Source of the DNA: Omphiscola glabra
Lineage: Eukaryota; Mollusca; Gastropoda; Lymnaeidae
Reading direction: 5' to 3'
DNA: 64,000 nucleotides
Assembly: GCA_964017045.1 (NCBI GenBank)
Contig: OZ024799.1
Span: 28,655,596-28,719,595, forward strand
The translations under genes were made by a program, and so were the position numbers. This document shows positions 1-13,700 of the stretch, in pieces. The notes beneath the pieces are model-generated. The model was not told where the DNA came from, made no database searches, and was given only the letters and a program-made list of their open reading frames with translations. The first letter of the stretch is position 1, and each line of letters opens with the position of its first letter.

Positions 1-129
1 AAGAGTGTAAAAAGTGTTTAAAGCATAGGAAGTTTTATAGGGAAAGGTTATTATATATATTCATAAGAGTGAAGGAGGGTTTATAAAGCCTTTATATAAA
101 TAATTAAAAATAAGGTCACTACTTCACAG

Positions 130-2687
130 ACTTTCGCCTACGGCCAGGGATCTGGAACCTAAACTCCTGGGATAGACGTGGGACCACTTGCAAATGAATT
201 TTTAGCTGTCAATAATTTACATTTTTTAATTAGTTATTTTTAAGGTGAAAATAAAACTAGTTGTGCCTAAAGTAAATAGTTTACTGCACTTATTATCTTT
301 ACACAAGTGGAAATTCTCTGCATCTAAGATGTGTATTCAATTCAATGTGTTTCCCAGAAATGAAAAGCTCAGGAGTATGAGATTCTGTAGAATAGCATCT
401 ATCCGAGAAGTAATCTGAATCTGAACAATAGAAATTGAGTGTAACATCTTCAAAATAAATGTGACAACTCAAATTCTCCTCCCTAATGTAGGTCAAGGAT
501 ATTTCATATCTATGTTTATATCCATTTTTTAACTTGTAAATTTTAAAATAAAAAAATTAAAAACAAAAAGTCTCAAAAATATAATTTAAGTTGTTCAAAA
601 CCAAATTTAGATCATTAGAAAATATGTGTAGACATATTTTTTAATTGGTACTGTAACCATATCCAATTTTAATGCATGTATTGTTTAACTTATAGTTATA
701 TAAGTAGATAATCCATTGTTAAATAGCTAGTCACTATTTTAAAATTACACTTGTATCAGCTGTATGTGTAAAGGTTCTTTTTTTTCTATATCAATATGTT
801 ATTTTTTTAGCATTTTGCACTCAAGCCTTATTAATATTATTACCTCTAGTCCCAGTGTATTTTATCTTAGCTGACCAGGATGAGTTTAAGTGGTTGATTC
901 AGTTTGTGTAAATATTTGTAAGTCTTTCTATGGGGGAAAACAAAAGGTTTTACTCTGCTTAGAAATAGAAATGCTGAACAATAACTTGATCCCTGCAGAG
1001 AAAATGTCAAAATTGCTAATTTATGGTTTATGCTGCATAATGTATATAAATATCAGAACCATGCCAAAAGAATAAGGTTTGGGAACTAATCTGGTCTGAA
1101 AAAACCAACTTCCGGTTGAATTTGATTTTTTTTTTTTTTTAAAGTTTGCCTTTGTCAACAGGACCCTGAATATTATATACCCTAGGCAATATCAGTATTA
1201 TTATATATGCCTTTTAAAATTTTCTCCATGTTAATCTAATACAGTAAAAATTTAATAATTCAATATATAAATATTTTCATCTGCATCAAATTATTGGTAA
1301 ATGTCATAACATAGATAAATATTTTTTAATGAAATGTGCCAATCTAAATTGCTTTTGACTCTGAAAATTTGGAACTACACCTTAAAATCAGGTATCTTAT
1401 GTAAATTCTGCAGATGCAATTCATCTTAATGGTACAATTATTTAGATAAACAAATCAATTTTTAAATATTTTTAATTACATAAAATCAGAAGAGTTTGAG
1501 TTTCTGTGTTCACCATGAAATAACACAGAGCATCTGAGGAAATTAAATAAGACTACTATTTATCTGTTTCCACATTTGAAAAAATATTTTGTCATCCTCT
1601 CTCATTTTGGGTATTATTTGATCTTTCTCATGTCATTACTGGCAGCTTCTATTAGCTATACCTAATTTTATCTTATTCATGGTAATAGTTTTATTTTAAA
1701 AAAATACAACTTTTAGTTATAATTTCCTTGCTTATATGACACAGATCTATAAATATTTTTTGATAAATATTATTAAAAATTCGCTGAAGAAAACTCTATT
1801 TGCAACTTTTAACATTTGATCTTTTTCCCCATTTTAGCATTTCACATTTAAAAAATTAAATTTGTTAATTTCACAAAATTGAAGGTAAAACTGTTTTTAA
1901 AAAAAATCACACAAGACTGTTAATTGTTGGTTAGGTTTAAAGGTTATTTCTAGTAGTCATGAAGCAAGAGAGACAATATATTAGTATGCATATCATCTGC
2001 ATGGATGTGTCTTAAAATACTGCTTCAATTTCTTGATATGTGATGTACCTTCTTTCCTCTATGTTAAAAAAAAGGCTTGTAAGTGGATCTCCTAAATTGA
2101 GCTAATTCATGCATTTTATCACCAGCTTGGTTTCAGAAGATGCATGCTTTCTTCTACCTCACTCTCTATATGTCATTGTGTTGATATGTAAAAATGAAGC
2201 TTTTGTGCTAAGCAATGCGATTACAGATACAGTAGTCCCCAAAATAGACTCGCACTATCTAAATTTTTTTTACCGCCTGAGAGGTTTTTGTGCTTGTGTT
2301 AAAAATCAATTTATTCTTACTCAGATAACTTAATGCTTAAATGATTGTACCAGTACCATTTTCATAATGGAAAAAACTACATATTTCAATAATACTTCTT
2401 TTTTTCTCTTATAAATTTGTCCATTACACCAATTAAACTTTCACATAATTGTATGCTATCTGTATTTTTACACCCAAGAATTACAAGCATTTGAAAAAGA
2501 AAAAAAAATTTAATTTGTTAAATTTTGAATCTCTGACCGGAATAACACATAAGAATTGAACCAAATATTTGTTATAAGTTTTTCAGCCCAAAAATGTTTT
2601 GGATAGATGATGTGTAGATTTGTATAAAAATTGAATCTCAAGCTTAAAGATTGGAAAGTACTTAGTTTTTTTTCTGTAAATGTAAAG

Positions 2688-2718
<31 letters not shown>

Positions 2719-2775
2719 CCATTTCTGCATGATTATTTCACTTAATGTTAAATAAAATGCGAATAAATAATTTGT
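130..2775 (+). other. probable 3'-terminal exon and long 3'UTR of an unseen upstream gene
   Basis: A short GC-richer stretch (about 130-195) follows an acceptor-like CTACTTCACAG and then gives way to 2.5 kb of AT-rich sequence without long reading frames. Three frames from position 130 close within 10-25 codons, so the coding part would be very short and the frame cannot be chosen. Two overlapping AATAAA signals (2751 and 2762) lie at the far end, just before the convergent HSD17B10 gene. A tail-to-tail arrangement of two genes would explain this layout. The small open frames at 299-496, 890-1075 and 2109-2333 look fortuitous. The product is unknown. Confidence 0.3.
2689..2715. repeat. (AT)n microsatellite
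   Basis: A pure AT dinucleotide run inside the AT-rich segment before the double AATAAA. Confidence 0.9.
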
Positions 2776-2960
2776 CTTGTGTTTATTATCCTGAATGTTT
2801 TTGTATTGTTTCCACAAATGTTATTAATAGCAACACAATATTTAAAATTACACTATCATTGTAAGGACATAATACTGTTGGACATAGAAATGGTAATTAC
2901 ACCAAAAACAACTCTTCAAAACAGTACATATAACAAAATGTAATTTAAAAAAATTTTGAC

Positions 2961-2966
2961 TTTATT
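2961..2966 (-). promoter_or_regulatory. polyadenylation signal of HSD17B10
   Basis: AATAAA on the minus strand about 80 bp downstream of the HSD17B10 stop codon. It is the nearest canonical signal in the expected position. Confidence 0.6.
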
Positions 2967-3045
2967 TGTCATGTCAGTCTTACAAATGGTTATGATTTCT
3001 GCTTAATATTTAAAAAATTACTGTCGGCCCACTAATCAATGTCAT

Positions 3046-6000
3046 TTATGGCATCATCCTAAGGGCTCCATCTAATCTAATGACCTCACCATTTAGCAAA
3101 GGGTTTTCAATTATACACTGAACTAAATGAGCATATTCATCAGGGAGACCAAGTCGAGCTGGAAATGGAATAGTGCTGGCAAGGAACTTCCTAATTTTTT
3201 CGGGTAGACTTGCAAGTAATGGTGTGTCAAACAATCCTGTAGGTGAAAATGAATTAAGATTCATAAGTTTCAAGAATTATAAATAGTAAATACTATATAT
3301 TTTACTCCAAAAAAGCTGTTTTAACTTAAAATCCATTGCATCTTAATGGAAAGGAAGCATAGGTAACAAACAAAGCATTTAAGTTTAAGTTGTAATGCAT
3401 TTTAGGGACAATGAAAATATATCCAACCTGGCGCAATGGTGACTACACGGATACCCTGAGATGCTAAATCTCTAGCAATAGGTAAGGTCATCCCAACAAT
3501 GGCTCCTTTACTAGCTGAGTAGGCAGCTTGCCCCATTTGACCATCATAAGCTGCAACACTTGCTGTGTTTACAATCACACCACGTTGTCCATCTGCATTC
3601 GGAGGATTGTCTCCAATTAATCCAACTGATAGTCGTATGACATTAAATGTTCCAACTGTATTGACCTTGTTAAAGAAAGGAATAAACCTACATTGCATAC
3701 TGACTCCTAAAGTGGGAAAAGAAAACTTCCATCATGAATAATGCTGGACATAAAGTTGCATGACATCCATTTCCCTTTTGGTACAGAATATGATGATGGT
3801 TAAATTGCATAATTTATCATAATTAGTAGCTCTACAGCAAATTGCATAAAGGGTAAATAATTTTTTAAATCATAATTATTTGTAGATTATTATGTATCAT
3901 ATATTAAATACCTTAAGAACTTTTACAAAGTCTTCTAATTCATGAGGCTTTTTCTTGTTAAAGTTATATGTTTTGAAAGCAACACCAATACCAGCACAAT
4001 TTATAGCAGCATCAAGTCTACCGAATTTGTCTTTTGCTATTTCTAGAGCCTTAGATACATCCTGTTCTGATGACACCTTTAAAATGCAATAAAAATCAAA
4101 ATAATAACCACAAAGTAAAAATAAAAGAATTTCTGGTCAGTTAAAAACCACTGAATGGTATTAATCAAAATAAAATGACTAGTTTTCAACACAAATTAAA
4201 GAAAGAAACAAAAATTAAATAGTAATTATTTCTCTACCAAATAATTATAATGAATTACAGAATTTAATGGTAAAACAGGATATGTAATTTTATACTAGCT
4301 TACACCAAATGAGTTTTTTTTTAAAACGCCACAACTAAAATTGAAAAAATATCAAACATCCCTTAAGTAAGTCATAGCATAATAACTACAATCTGCACAA
4401 AGCAATGTGATAATACTGATATACTCACATCTGTGGGTGCAAAAATGCAATTTTCTCCAAGTGCAGTGGCTAACTCCTTTCCTTTTGAATTAGGCAAATC
4501 ACACAAAACTACTTTAGCTCCTTCCCTAACAAACCTCTCAACTGTTGCACGTCCAAGTCCTGAGGCACCACCAGTCACTAAACCAACAACATTCTGAAAA
4601 AGAATTATTAGCAGGCTTATCTTAATCAAGTGAATCCATAACATTTATTTTGCAGAGAACATCCCCATCTTGTATCCATTTAAAATTTGGTGACACCTAA
4701 TTGTGACTGTATGGAGTAGTGTAAATAGTTATCAAAATTAATAAATAGGCAATTATTATAAAATATTTGCGACATCTCATTAGCGAGTCAATAGACTAAC
4801 GATAACATTTAGTGTAGCCTTTTAACTATGTTTTATCTCTTCTCCACTTTCAAAGTTGACACTAAATTAAAGTTTAATTTAAGAATCATAATATTCATTA
4901 AAATATGATTACATAGCCTAAAATATCATTACATATAATAAATAGTTCCTACAATAGAAAGTTGGGATGGAGCTAGGCCTATACTATATACTATACTAGA
5001 TTCATACATATAAATATTATATCGATAATCAACTCTTTCCATGCCAGGGGCTTTACAAGTTTGTGCCAACGATATATCGTGGATTGGCACAGAAAGAGTT
5101 AATACTATATTTACTATTAGTTGCAATAACGGCTATTTATCCCACTCCCCAAATAATACCTCAAAATCAAAGCATCAGATCATATTATAAATAAGTATTT
5201 TTGCTATTAAATTATGTTACTTTGTTTTAAAACAATTTATCATGGGGTAATATGCTGGATTTCCAGTGTAAATCAAATTATTTACTGCAAAAAAGTCCAT
5301 TATCGATAATAGGTAATGTTGGGACACATTACTAAAACTTTGTACAGATTTTCTCCCCGGTGCACTAGTCCTAACCTCACAATTTTTTTATAGTTGTCAT
5401 TTATACATGGAAAGCGTTATGCGCACAACTGTGCATATAAAGCTAAGCGTTATTGGCAGACCGAGATTTTTAAATAATGCAGAGCGTTAGCGGCAGACTG
5501 AAATTTTTGAATAATGCAGAGCGTTATCGGCAGAATGGCATTTTTGCATAATTACGCAAATTTCTAGAAATAACTAGGATCATATTCCAAGCAGGGGGGG
5601 GGGGAAGAGAGAGAGATTAGTGTAGGATACATCGATATTTAATGAGCATGATGGCACAAACACATTTCAAAACTATGCACAAATTAAATGAAACATTTTC
5701 ATAGGCCTAACCATTTAACTTATAAGCTTAGAGCAACAGGCGGTCCACCACAGTGCTTCTCATGGCAATTTTTTAATTCATTGTATTAATGTAAATAAAT
5801 TTTCAGAATATTTGAACTGTTTAGTTGTATTGAATTCCTTAAACGAAATTAAAGAAAACTGTTGCACATTGGCATTGGCAGAGCTTTTTATAGCGACATA
5901 GTTTTATTGCTGCTTTCCGGCCCCCAAGTCAGAAAATTGCGACCAGCTGTGAATCTGCGCATAATGCTGAGGGTTATCGGCAGACCTAAATAACGATGAG

Positions 6001-6144
6001 TGTCATTATGGACATAGCTGTGCCTATAATCACTTCGCTTATGCATTCATCTAAAACTTGTATTTTTATTATAACTTTTTTTTTCCACAAAAAAAAGTAT
6101 GCATGAGTGAAGTTAGCTATTACATTTACCTTCAAAACTAACAT
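3046..6144 (-). CDS. HSD17B10: 3-hydroxyacyl-CoA dehydrogenase type-2 (17-beta-HSD type 10), 5 exons
   Basis: Exons (minus): 6130-6144, 4429-4593, 3912-4076, 3428-3665, 3046-3236. They sum to 774 nt, 257 aa, close to the roughly 261 aa of the family. All joins are GT-AG and keep frame. The Rossmann motif TGGASGLG lies at residues 12-19, NCAG at 86-89, and the SDR triad is Ser151, Tyr164 and Lys168 in YSASK. The C-terminus ends [15 protein letters not shown]. The family oxidises short branched 3-hydroxyacyl-CoAs and some steroids with NAD in mitochondria. In mammals it is also a subunit of mitochondrial RNase P with TRMT10C and PRORP. Exon 1 is only five codons (MLVLK). It is the least certain part, chosen because it has an ATG, a good donor GTAAAT and the right phase. 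The intron between exons 1 and 2 (4594-6129) holds only small repeats. Every key residue is intact, so the gene is probably functional. Confidence 0.93.
5031..5100. repeat. small foldback element
   Basis: Begins AACTCTTTCCATGCC and ends GGCACAGAAAGAGTT, imperfect inverted ends around a short palindromic centre. It sits in intron 1 of HSD17B10. It resembles the ends of very short MITEs, but no clear target duplication is seen. Confidence 0.45.
5447..5557. repeat. 37-bp tandem repeat, about 3 copies
   Basis: Diverged units beginning GCGTTA and ending AATAATGCAGA, head to tail in HSD17B10 intron 1. A related single motif recurs near 5950-5990. Confidence 0.7.
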
Positions 6145-6519
6145 CTGCAAAAAAATCCAAAACAACACTACCCTCTGAATTAAAAAGTGGAGGTCCCGGT
6201 TTTGACTACGAAATTATGATTGCTGTTTTTCTGGTGTTTCCCGGTCATACCGGAGTGCCTTCTGAGTCAGGACCCTAATTTTCCTCAAATAATAATAAAT
6301 AAAATAAGTTTATTCTTTATATTAGTTTTAAATTATGTACCTCATAAATTTAGGCCCGATACTATAAATAGGCCTAATCTTTTGGAAATAGTTACTTTTT
6401 AGGGCTAATTTGGAGAGATTGTGCCTTGAATTCATTTGCGTGTTTATAGGGAGTCACTTCCCTTTTGTTTATATTGTTTGTTGATTGAATGTTTAGTTAA
6501 ATATTGGTTTTTTTTGCCC

Positions 6520-6936
6520 GATTTAGGGTTCAGGTTAGGTTAAGGGATACATTTAGGAAATTTTTTCATTATTATTTAACGTTTTATTTTTAATTTTACG
6601 GGTCGCGGCAACCAAGATGGCGCTCATAGTAAAATATGAGACACGATCTCTCCAAATTTACCCTTTTTTGTACTAACAATAAGTTGTGTTTGTCAATAAT
6701 TATATTAAAATAAGTCTAGCATATAAGACTTATATTATATTTGGCTAATGCTAAGAGATCAGGCCATGACGTCATTTGAGTGTTTTGTTAAGTTGCTGTT
6801 TTAGGGCTAGATTTAGGGTTCAAGTTAGGTTTAGGGATACACTGTAACTGTACAGTTAGGAAATTTGTTCATTATTTTTAAACGTTTTATTCTTAATTTT
6901 ACGGGTCATGGCAATCAAGTTGGCAGCCATGGTTAA
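6520..6936. repeat. dispersed repeat, two diverged copies in direct orientation
   Basis: Copy 1 about 6520-6640 and copy 2 about 6780-6936 share the blocks AGGGTTCA-GTTAGG, GGGATACA, TTAGGAAATT and AACGTTTTAT, each in the same order. Part of the same family (GGGAGTCACTTCCC, GGTTAGGGT) recurs near 46330-46380. Confidence 0.65.
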
Positions 6937-7904
6937 AAACGCGGCTAAGTTAGTAAAGGCAAAGGAGTAGGCAAAATAGGCCTATTATTTTAACTATTTC
7001 TAATTATTATAATAATTATACTTAAAAATTACTTGAGTTACATGACTATAAGTATTAAAAAAAATAAATAATGACATTAAAGTTAACCTTTAAAGCTCCT
7101 ATAGTAGACATGTCGGTTTTTTTTAAAGAAAATTACGGCAAATTCGTTATAACTGCAGCTTAGTTGTTTTTTTCTGTTAGTGCAGAAAGCAGAGTGCTTT
7201 TCTTGACCTTTGTAACTTTTTGTTCAAAGTTCAGAAAAATTGGAAACCGGATATGCCGGGGACAAGCTATCACAACTCAAACGTGCCTAGTGACATGGCC
7301 TAGTGTTATAAAGAAATATTTGAAGGCAGATTGGGTTCAAGAAGCCTTTTAAACGAGAAGGGGTTTATCATTTTTTAAAATTGTGTTACATGGGGTGGTC
7401 TATGGCAATGTTATATAACAATTATTTGTATTTGTTGACTATTTTTTGTTAAAACCTAAATTATTAAAAGCTAAAATGTTTACATTAAAACAATAATTAG
7501 CCAAATTTTGTAAAAATTATATATGGTTTTTTGCTTGAAATTTGCTGTTTTTCGGCTTGATTTTGGTATTTGTTCAGGTATATTGGGGGAGTGGGGGGGA
7601 GTTCCTAGAAATGTAATTTATTAGGGTGTGGTAAATGATATCTATTCTTGTAAAGGGTTGGGGTAAGTCAAGGATGTGATATTTTTGTGATATAAAATGT
7701 GCACAGCCCCTAATGTTTTTTCTCTTATTAATAAATAATTAAAGCTTCCATGTGTCTTGTTCATATTATTCGCTTAAAAGGACTTGAACGCAATCTCCAC
7801 AATACTATCCAAGTGTTAAAACAATATTAGTTATTTTGGCGTGATCTAAATAATACAGGAGTGAGACCTCCACCAGGGCCATATGCCAACCAAGGAGTAT
7901 GCAT

Positions 7905-8083
7905 AATGGCATTCGTAGCGAAAGGGGGAGGGGGGGATGTCACCAGGCACCAGACCAGTTAGGGTCCCAAAATAGGCTTTTATGTTATTTTATTGTTGAA
8001 AATAATTGGTTTCAGACTGGGAGCACCTTATACATGCATGTTGGAGGGTGCACTTTTGGGAGTTCACCCAGGGGCAGCATTTA
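7905..8083. mobile_element. degenerate MITE related to 42265-42453 and 47640-47824
   Basis: Shares ordered blocks with the two better copies: a GGC-TCGTAGC start, a GGGGGAGG run, ATGTC-C-GGC-CCAG, GTTAGGG and TTGTTGAAAATAATGG-like sequence. The ends are decayed and no target duplication is visible. Confidence 0.45.
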
Positions 8084-10759
8084 GTCCAATTATCCATAAT
8101 GTATTCTTCCCTTTGGATCCCTTAAAACAAAAAAAATTACAAGCCAGGAATGTTGAGGTATTTTTTTAATTATTTTTAAAAATGGGAATGTGTATAAAAG
8201 TGGCACAAAAACAATTCAGTACAACTCATACCCTATAAGTATTATAACTAAAAGTTTAACCATATATGCTCTTCAAATTTTATTTTAAAGTTGAATACCC
8301 AGAACTTCTGCTTCTACTCTTCTCCCTAACTTCTATTTTTCTGACAAAGTTGTTCATTAAACTTCATTAAAAATTCTTTTTAAAAATGTTAGTTTGTCTT
8401 TTTTTTTAAATGAAAAAAAATCCAATATTTTTTGCAAACTGATATTACAGTACTTCCAAGACCAGAGGTTCCCAAACAGCACCTTTGCTGCATTTAGGCT
8501 TTCCAAATGTGCCTCATGTTCATTTTAACAAGTGCACTGCAAATGTTAATTTTTATTTATCTCTTAACGTTTTGTGCAAACCTCTGTCATGTATAGTGTT
8601 TTTTAAAATTTATTTTAAAACCCCTAAAGACTCTAAAATATGCATCTAATTTTTAACTAGTACAGTTCTGGGTAATAAACATTTCCTGAAATAAACTTTC
8701 ACTTATATAAAGATTATTGCAATATTGTAAAAGAAGTGGAGATCAAAATGAGTAAAAAAAATTAAACAGATCCCTCTTAATAAAAATATCTTAAAAAGTA
8801 AGTAATGTTATAAATATGTACATGTAATGACATGAATCTTAAGAAATACATCTCAATGAGCATTTTTTAATAAAAAATATTTGTTCAATTTCCATTTTTC
8901 AAAAGCATTTGCAAGTTGAATGAAAACTTTTATTTCTTTAAATATATTAAATGTATGTAGAGAACTCGGAGTGAAACAAAATCTTAACTGAAGAATCTAG
9001 TGAATAGCTCAGCTTCATTAAAAGAATGTCATTAACCTTTCTTGATTATATAGTAGCTTTTTTTTTTTTTTTTGTTAGCAACGACATCTGTTTACTGTAT
9101 TTTTTATTTTACCTTACTCAACAGATTGATGGGCTTGTTGATTAATGTTGATTATATAAATTAGGTCATTTTCACACAAAAAGCAGTGAACATGAAATTT
9201 GTAAAAACGAGTTTCATACTTATTTTCTTTTTAAAAATTCATAATCATTACATAAATTAAATCTGAAAAGAAAAGATTTAAAGATCTGTTTTAAACATTA
9301 GCTGACTGAAGAGATTACCATAAGTACTGGAAAATGTGTATATTTGAGTGAAAGGGTAGAGATTAACATTAAAACTGTGCTACAGAACTGATTAAAATTA
9401 AATTCAGACAAGATTTATCATAATTATATACACTACAAATTATTCCATAATCAATTATTTTACACATTTAATAGGCTTTAAAACAAATTTGGATTATTTT
9501 ATGTGTATCATAATTTTATATGGTAATTGAAACTGTTATGACAAAACATTTACTGTCTTGTTTTAACTTAGAAAAGTTATATTTGTTGCAGCAAAAATAT
9601 TTTTACAAAAAAATAATATATAAAAGGATGTTGGAATGTGAAAAGTCATTGTTGGGAGCAATAACAAATTGAAATGCATTCTATAACAATTAATTTCTTT
9701 TACAATTACAAATACCATTAAGTTACTTGTTTTAATTATAAGAAATGCATATAATCATGGACAAACTGAATTGCTATATTAAAACATGTTGAAACAAAAT
9801 ATAAATAAGTAAGGATTATTTTCTAATTTCACATCTAATATTAAGTCTAAATCAGCCTAAGGCCTATAGTTAAATCTAAAATATTTTCCATTAAAGAAAC
9901 GAGCTCATATTTCTGTGTTGAGGTGTAGCAATAACTTTCATTTAAAAAAAAAATTGCAGTCCATTTTGTGACATTTACAAAAATTCAAACTTTCACACAC
10001 TTTTACTTTTTACAAGCACACAAGCACAATGATTTTGGATAAGATACAGATTCAAGAAATAAACACACTGGAGCATCATAACAAAAGTTGAACTAGACAA
10101 AAAAAATGCTGGCATTTTACAGCTACATACATTTTTGTTACAGATTGGAATGAAAGTGAAATGTACAAGTTATAACTAATGTCACTATCGGGTAAAATAG
10201 TGATCGAAGTAGCTTCATTAACAGGTAATTTTATAGGAAAATATTTAGTTTTTTTTTCTTAAAAAGATTCTTTTTAGAAAAAAATCATGTTTCAAATGAC
10301 ATGCATTATTATATGCTAACACATCAAAATAAAGTAATGAGGAATGATAAAATGTTATATCTGACATGTTTATCATAATTATTTGTAAGATGAACATGCT
10401 TGCGCAGAATATGAATATGTTGGATTATTGATTTATATTTTATAAACATTTTATTAATCAATTTTTTATATTGTTTTTTAAAGTGTGAGGTCCATAGGAA
10501 GTTGTGGAGATCTGATATAACTGTTTGTGCAGCATAGCCATTCCCTCACCTCTAATAAATTCCAAAATGAGAAATTGCTTTTTCAATTTATGCCTACAAC
10601 CATCCATGGCCTTTGTTTTCTTGCTTATTATAGCCCAAAAAATGTCAAAACTGAGAATGCATTAAAATTATTGTATTAAAAACATAAAGGTAAAAAAAAA
10701 AAGAAAAAAGAATAGCATTTATACAAAAGAACATACAATGTAAAAGAGAATTTGTTGAC

Positions 10760-13700
10760 TCATGACTTCAATTTCCAAAATGTTAAAATGGCTGATAACA
10801 AAATAATGGTAAGAGATGGTTTCATGCCTGAAACACCACCTAAAATTTCAGTTGTTTCAGCATTGATCTGTATCTGACCATCTGTGGAAATAAATACAAT
10901 GTTTATTAAGAATTCAATTATAGCAATTTCTCAATTTCTGCATTAAATTCTGACATCTGTTGCCAAGCAGTGTTTCTATACTATAACACAGTGAATAGTC
11001 TCCCCTTAGTTGCACATGCATTCTAACATGTTCATATCCTCTCAAAAAGATAAATTACAACTTTTAAACCAAAATAGCTTGTTCAAAATATGAATATTGT
11101 CAAATTTAGATTATTTTTAAAGTTTACAAATATCAATTTAAATTTTGAAAAAAATGGAGTCAAAGGAGGAATTTGATAGCAATTTATATGTAATTATAGA
11201 TAATTTATCACTTAATTATGCTAGCTGTTGTAATAATGACTCTGATATTTAAATTTAAAAAGTATGACAAAATTATTGAATTTACCAACTATATAAAGTG
11301 TTAATCATATCTATTTTAAAAGAAATATATATTAAATGCAAGATAAGTTTATCTTTTTTATGCACGATTTACTTAACAAAACTGATCTTATATTTAATTT
11401 ATTGTATAAGTACAGTGTTTTTAGAAGAAAAAGTTATTTGTTATCCATTAAACTCAGAAACTCCTATACTTTATTTTGCTACACTGAATAGACTTTTGAG
11501 GATTTGATGTTAACATTTATAAAAAATTTTCAAAAACAAAACAAACTGACAAAAGCCACTTACCCCCAACTGTAAAGTACACTGATGGAGAGCTCCTCTT
11601 TCCTTGTCCAGCTCTGCTGTATGCAAAAATTCTTAGCTCATAAAGTTCACTTGAGGATAAATTACGAATAACACCAGTGCTTGACAGTCCAAAATCGACT
11701 TCTCTTGCATTGTGAATATTTTCAAACGCTTTCCAGACCTGGGCCTGATGGGAGATACACAAACAAATTTAATAATCATTGACACAAGGACAATCTTTAT
11801 CTTATAGATTATTTTAGAGGAAACATTAACATAAAATCCCACCATCCTTAACTTTGTAACCTAGAATAACATTCCACCATCCTTAACCCTGTAATCTAGA
11901 CATAACATTTAGACATCATAAGCCCTGTAGTCTAGACATCCCACCATCATAAACCCTGGACATAACATTCCACCATCCTTAACCCTGTAATCTAGACTTT
12001 ACATCCAACCATCATAAACCCTGTAGTCTAAACATAAGACTTTGCAATCATTAACCCTGTAGCCTAAACATAACATCCCACCATCATAAACCCTGTAGCC
12101 TAGATATAACGTCCAATAATTATTTACCTTGTAGCCTAGTAGTGGTTCCTCCCTTTTCTGTGTACTGATACCTCTGAAATTGACACGAACACCGAACCCT
12201 TCAACAGAGTACACATACACTTCAGTTGGGTATTGACTTGCCACTGTTAAGAAGAAAGTTGTTCAAGTGCCGGTTACAGTGATTCAATGTGGATGTCCAT
12301 GATTTATTTATAACCTTTTCAAAATAAATGGTTCATCATACATGATAAATAAAAAAATAAGTGTAAGTTAACATAACCCACATTTTTGTGCAATCAATAT
12401 TTTTAGTCACTCAAGAAATCTACATGCACAAACAGTTGCTTTATGTTCACAAAAAAAAAACTTACTTCTGTTTAAAGTTTGTTGGTTGTAAGTTGAACTT
12501 TTAGGTCCATTTCCAGCAGAGGTGTAGACTTGAACATTAAATGAATACCATGTGACAGGCTCAAGACCTATGATAAGTCCTTGCCTCAAGTTGGTCTCCC
12601 AACGTTTAAGCTCTATTATGTTTTGCTTGGCTTGAGTCTCAACTTCATATGTCATATTCCAATAGTTAATCTAGTGATCAGAAAATAGTTCACTGATAAT
12701 AATGCTGCTGATATTAATGCTGTGTATTAGCAACATCCAACAACCAGTGCTGGAGAAAAAAATGAGCAGAAATACCATATATACTAGTATATAGGGTCGA
12801 TTTCGTCTATAAGCTGAGGACATTTTTTTCACCCACACTTATGAAATATGCTATGACTTTGTGGATAAGTGGAGGGTAAAACTTGGGGGTATAAATTCTG
12901 TAAGTTTTATAACTTTGTCAGATTTTTTACCTAGCAGCAAGCGCTGCACTGTACATTTAATTATGGCTGGTGTTGTAAGGCCTACACTCTCTCACAGCCA
13001 ATGGTATCAAGTGACATTTCAGCAATTTATATCAATGTCCCCTCTCTCGACAATAGATGCTTGTGTCTCAGTGTAAGATTTCAGTCAAACATCAACAGAT
13101 GTTTTTTGTACACTATTGCTACCGGTAAACGATATTGTGCTGCCTTCAATGCACAAAATTGTATCGAAACTGGCACTGACCCATGGATAAGTCGACTCTG
13201 ACACTATAATTTCTAGAATTAAACACGAGTAATAAAAGTAAATATTCTGCCAAAAAGAGAGGCCAAAGTACCATCTTTTCACCTACTACCAGGGACAGAA
13301 GCATGCATGAAATGCACATCAAGGAGTTTGGGTGCCGTTTTTGTAACAAAAGTCTTTTTACCTTGTAACCTTTAATTTTGCCTCGAGCACTCTCTCTTTT
13401 CTCAGAGACTGGTATCCATGTCACTAACAGAGCTGTACCGTTATATACTTTTGCTTTCACATTCTCAGGAGCTCCAAGCGGCACTGCAAACATATCAAAA
13501 TGTTCCAGTACAGTTTTTATGGTATTTTCGGAAGAGTGGTAGAAAGAAAACCATGTATAAAATTGATTTTAAAAATATCATATTTTAAACAATGTTATAT
13601 ACTTTTTCTCATTTTAAATTTGTAATATGTATCTCTTAATTACACTGGGAATTATTGAAACTCCTTTAATGTTGAAGTAGAGAAAGAGGCTTTTAATTCA

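Larger units (their letters stand above)
6145..10759. other. intergenic: HSD17B10 5' flank and contactin 3' flank
   Basis: No convincing coding sequence. The left part holds a dispersed repeat in two diverged copies (about 6520-6640 and 6780-6936). Both run from TAGGGTTCA to TTTTACGGGTC and are followed by GGC-AANCAAG. A degenerate MITE lies at 7905-8083. From about 8100 to 10759 the sequence is uniformly AT-rich and is probably, in part, the long 3'UTR of contactin. Several AATAAA-type hexamers exist there, and I cannot choose one. Confidence 0.6.

Noticed and set aside
8460..8480. hAT-like left end CAGAGGTTCCCAAAC
   Set aside because: No matching inverted right end within reach.
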